Part shown: piece after piece, positions 19,996 through 22,063 of the stretch | How the letters are laid out: every line of letters begins with the position of its first letter | Position numbering within the stretch: the first letter of the stretch is position 1 | Assembly (NCBI GenBank): GCA_017442765.1 | Contig: JAFRZC010000058.1 | Location: 1-22,063, forward strand | Source of the DNA: Prevotella sp. | Lineage (GTDB): Bacteria; Bacteroidota; Bacteroidia; Bacteroidales; Bacteroidaceae | DNA: 22,063 nucleotides | Reading direction: 5' to 3' | The notes under the pieces: model-generated | Database searches by the model: none | Told to the model about the DNA's origin: nothing | The model's input: only the letters and a program-made list of their open reading frames with translations | Program-made: the position numbers and the translations under genes

Positions 19996-21693
19996 ATGCA
20001 GATGATAAAATGCTTTTCGTGGCGGAATGCCGTGGTGTTTGTGCTGTCGCTGACGTCGCTGTGCGCATGGGGCGATAATAATGTGGATAAGCTGCTGGAG
20101 CGGTTCGGCGACACGTCGGACGTGGAGGTGGCCAACCGGCTGTTTGTGGAGTTTCTCCACGCCGACGTCGTGGAGCAGCCGACAACCTTTACGCAGCAGA
20201 CCCCTCCCGACACGCTGCGCGAGCAGGTGTGGTACTGGGCGGCGGAGTACTATTATGCCATGCAGCAGTATCGGCAGGCGGTGGCCTACGGGCAGAAGGC
20301 GTTGCCGCTCTACAAGGCGGGCCGTGACCGCGCGGGCGAGAGCGACTGCCTGAACCTGCTGGCCATCAGCCATATTCGTCTGGCCGACTACGACCGCGCG
20401 GCCACCTACGCCAAGCAGTGCTACGAGATAGACCGTCGGCGCGGCGACCCTGACGCGATGAGCTCCACGCTGAACACGCTGGCGGGCATCTACATGGCGG
20501 CCAAGCGGCCCGCCGAGGCCGAGAAATATGTGTTGAAAGGCATCGACGAATGCCGGAAGGCCGACAACCCGGGCCGTCTGGCCGTGCTGCACGGCATGGC
20601 CTCGGAGGTGTATCATGCCCTGGGCAAGGAGGCCGAGGCGCTGAAGTATGCCGAGACGGCCTACCAGATGGAGCAGAAATTGGGGCGGAAGGACAAGGCT
20701 GCCATCCGTCTGACGCAGATGGCGACGGCCCTGCTGTGGCTGAAGCGCGTGCCCGAGGCGAAGGACGCACTGGACAAGGCCATGCCGCAGCTGCGGGCCG
20801 ACGGTAACAAGCAGTCGCTCGGCATCGCCTGTAACCAGATGGGCGGGGTGATGGCGGCCGAGGGGAAGACGGCCGAGGCCGTGCGCTACTACCGCGAGGC
20901 GGCGGAGATCTTCGTCGGACTGGGCGACCCCTACAATGAGAGCCATGCCCGCATCGGCCTCTACAACGCGCTGAAGGATGCCGACCCCAAGGCCGCCCTC
21001 GCCGAGATGGAACGCTACAGGGCGTTGAAAGACTCGATCTATGACCGCGAGACCGTCGAGGCCCTGAGCCGCTACGACGCACAGTATAAGAACAATGAGC
21101 TGCGGGAGGCCCATGAGGCCGAGCGCGCCTCGAAGCACCGCATGGGATGGGTGGGGCTCGGTCTCCTTACGGGTCTGCTGCTGCTTGCCGCGACGGTCTG
21201 GGCCTACATGCGCCACCGCCACCGTCAGCAGCAGCAGGTGAACAGTGAGCTGAGTGCCAACATCGACGAGCTGCGCGAGCAATACAAACGGCTGCACTCG
21301 CAGTACGACAATGCCATGTTCACGCGACAGGACGGACAGGACGACGAGCTGAAGCCCGCCGACCGCGACTTCCTGCAAAAAACGGTTACGCTGGTGAACG
21401 AGCAGATTGACAGCGGACAGGTGGATGTGGCATCGGTGGTGGAGCGCATGAACATGAGCCCGTTCCAGTTCCGCCAGCAGCTGGTCGCCGTCACCGGCCA
21501 GACCCCGCAGTCGTTCTTCCAGATGATCCGTATGCGCCGTGCCCGTCACCTGCTCGACAACCACACCGAGCTGAACATCACGCAGGTGGCCAGCCTCTGC
21601 GCCTATAACGAGACACCCAACTTTACACGCGCGTTTAAAAAGGTGTTCGGCGTGACCCCCACGCAGTATGTGGAGCGGCGTGCGAAAGGCTGA
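19996..21693 (+). CDS. Membrane-spanning TPR-AraC family regulator 2
   Basis: The 565-aa product has the same architecture as the regulator at 5828. An N-terminal signal segment (residues 1-26, ending CAWG) is followed by TPR-type helical repeats (about 60-350, for example AEYYYAMQQYRQAVAYGQKA and AEAVRYYREAAEIF), a membrane helix at about 383-405 and a short coiled linker (about 410-440). The C-terminus is an AraC-type helix-turn-helix domain (about 460-562, with ITQVASLCAYNETPNFTRAFKKVFGVTPTQY). The sensor is predicted outside the cytoplasm and the DNA-binding domain inside. The ATG at 19996 gives a good signal segment. It is divergent from the lipoprotein and surface-protein pair, a likely target. 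The long antisense frame over it is a GC-bias shadow. No palindromic insert is seen in this copy, unlike regulator 1. Confidence 0.88.
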   Translation: MQMIKCFSWRNAVVFVLSLTSLCAWGDNNVDKLLERFGDTSDVEVANRLFVEFLHADVVEQPTTFTQQTPPDTLREQVWYWAAEYYYAMQQYRQAVAYGQKALPLYKAGRDRAGESDCLNLLAISHIRLADYDRAATYAKQCYEIDRRRGDPDAMSSTLNTLAGIYMAAKRPAEAEKYVLKGIDECRKADNPGRLAVLHGMASEVYHALGKEAEALKYAETAYQMEQKLGRKDKAAIRLTQMATALLWLKRVPEAKDALDKAMPQLRADGNKQSLGIACNQMGGVMAAEGKTAEAVRYYREAAEIFVGLGDPYNESHARIGLYNALKDADPKAALAEMERYRALKDSIYDRETVEALSRYDAQYKNNELREAHEAERASKHRMGWVGLGLLTGLLLLAATVWAYMRHRHRQQQQVNSELSANIDELREQYKRLHSQYDNAMFTRQDGQDDELKPADRDFLQKTVTLVNEQIDSGQVDVASVVERMNMSPFQFRQQLVAVTGQTPQSFFQMIRMRRARHLLDNHTELNITQVASLCAYNETPNFTRAFKKVFGVTPTQYVERRAKG

Positions 21694-21755
21694 AAGCCCT
21701 GCGCCCGCATCCGCCGTGCCCTCGTCTTCACACCCCAACCCTTTCCTCTTGCCGA

Positions 21756-21948
21756 AAATTCCCTAGGGAATTTCTTCCCAAAGACCGTCTTTCGCACAAA
21801 ATTCCCTAGGGAATTTCATCCGAAAGGAGGGCTTTCGTGTTAAACTTTCACGAGGGTTTCATCCGAAAGGCCGTCTTTCACCACAAATTTTCACGAGAAT
21901 TTCACCCGAAAGGCCGTCTTTCACCACAAATTTTCACGAGAATTTCAC
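21756..21948. repeat. 43-bp tandem array with internal palindromes downstream of regulator 2
   Basis: CCGAAAGG-type unit starts lie at 21777 (variant CCCAAAGA), 21820, 21863 and 21906, exactly 43 bp apart, and the last two units are nearly identical. The perfect 18-bp palindrome AAATTCCCTAGGGAATTT occurs at 21756-21773 and 21799-21816; later units keep a degenerate version around TTTTCACGAGAA. Each unit also has a GAAAG...CTTTC mini-stem. The repeats abut each other with no unique spacers. The array may end transcription or bind a protein. Confidence 0.85.
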
Positions 21949-21967
21949 CCGGTTTGGGATGAGAAAA

Positions 21968-22063
21968 ACCCCGAAGGGGTGACCAGACTACAGGCAGGTG
22001 GTGGAGAGAGCGAAGCGAACGCAACCCCTGTGTCAATGCGCAAACCATATTTTTAACCCCAAA
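21968..22063. other. Non-coding tail with a CCCC/GGGG hairpin, probably part of a repeat
   Basis: ACCCC-GAA-GGGGT (21968-21980) is a tight hairpin, followed by a G/A-rich stretch containing GCGAAGCGAACGC (22008-22020). The wording resembles intergenic repeats I associate with Prevotella genomes, but only one copy is in the window. No coding frame is evident up to the window end. Confidence 0.4.

Noticed and set aside
19580..20213. Frames of 115 (+) and 166 (-) codons over the palindromic element
   Set aside because: Both translate the repeats of the 281-bp element and show repeated WMWLAFQAV or SPGQRPERP peptides with no protein-like character.
19987..21738. 583-codon minus-strand frame
   Set aside because: Antisense shadow of regulator 2, caused by high GC at third codon positions; the + strand has clear TPR, membrane and AraC features.
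21756..21948. CRISPR array
   Set aside because: Units of 43 bp abut directly with no unique spacers, and no cas genes are nearby. The Cas4-like motifs at 128-850 are general RecB-family motifs.

Overview
The window looks like a chromosomal segment of a Bacteroidetes, most likely Prevotella or a close Prevotellaceae relative. Supporting signs are promoter -7 boxes of the TAnnTTTG type, near absence of Shine-Dalgarno sites, a BspA-like leucine-rich-repeat surface protein, large secreted proteins ending in a YDLNGR-type C-terminal tail, membrane-spanning TPR-AraC regulators, and palindromic repeats whose translation gives SPGQRPG/LRPERAK-like shadow peptides. The genus is inferred from these features and not from any database search.

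Layout. Positions 1-4971 (+ strand): a 32-bp-arm hairpin, a RecB/Cas4-like PD-(D/E)XK nuclease, then a promoter and an apparent operon of a 1152-aa BspA-like LRR protein, a 64-aa acidic small protein and a 49-aa single-membrane-span protein. Positions 4972-5827 hold no gene but carry a promoter box, a dispersed promoter-bearing repeat, a possible terminator hairpin and a 22-bp tandem array. Positions 5828-8236 (+): a TPR-TM-AraC regulator with a palindromic repeat inside its coding sequence, then a secreted heavy-metal-associated (HMA) protein with Cys-rich 13-residue repeats. A bidirectional terminator (8255-8289) separates this from a long run of minus-strand genes. In transcription order these are a lipoprotein (19399-18497), a 1155-aa modular surface protein (18374-14907, followed by a terminator), a Kef-type cation/proton antiporter (14488-12356), a LolD-like ABC ATPase, a CvfB-like S1 RNA-binding protein, a TonB-dependent receptor and the peroxiredoxin Bcp/PrxQ (8297). 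Positions 19996-21693 (+) encode a second TPR-TM-AraC regulator, divergent from the lipoprotein gene, followed by a 43-bp tandem array.

How the genes may work together. Two membrane-spanning one-component regulators each sit beside a secreted surface-protein module: regulator 1 beside the LRR protein and its two small companions, regulator 2 beside the lipoprotein and modular surface protein. I infer that each may sense an envelope or peptide signal through its TPR domain and control its neighbour. The antiporter-LolD-CvfB-TonB-Bcp run has gaps of only 48-75 nt and looks like a housekeeping envelope/stress operon.

The window is unusually rich in non-coding repeats: 7-bp and 9-bp periodic spacers at gene junctions, two 22-bp tandem arrays, REP-like palindromes including a 281-bp near-palindromic element, a mobile promoter-like repeat, and two cases where spacer-type repeats lie in frame inside proteins. 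No tRNA, rRNA, CRISPR array or transposase gene was seen.
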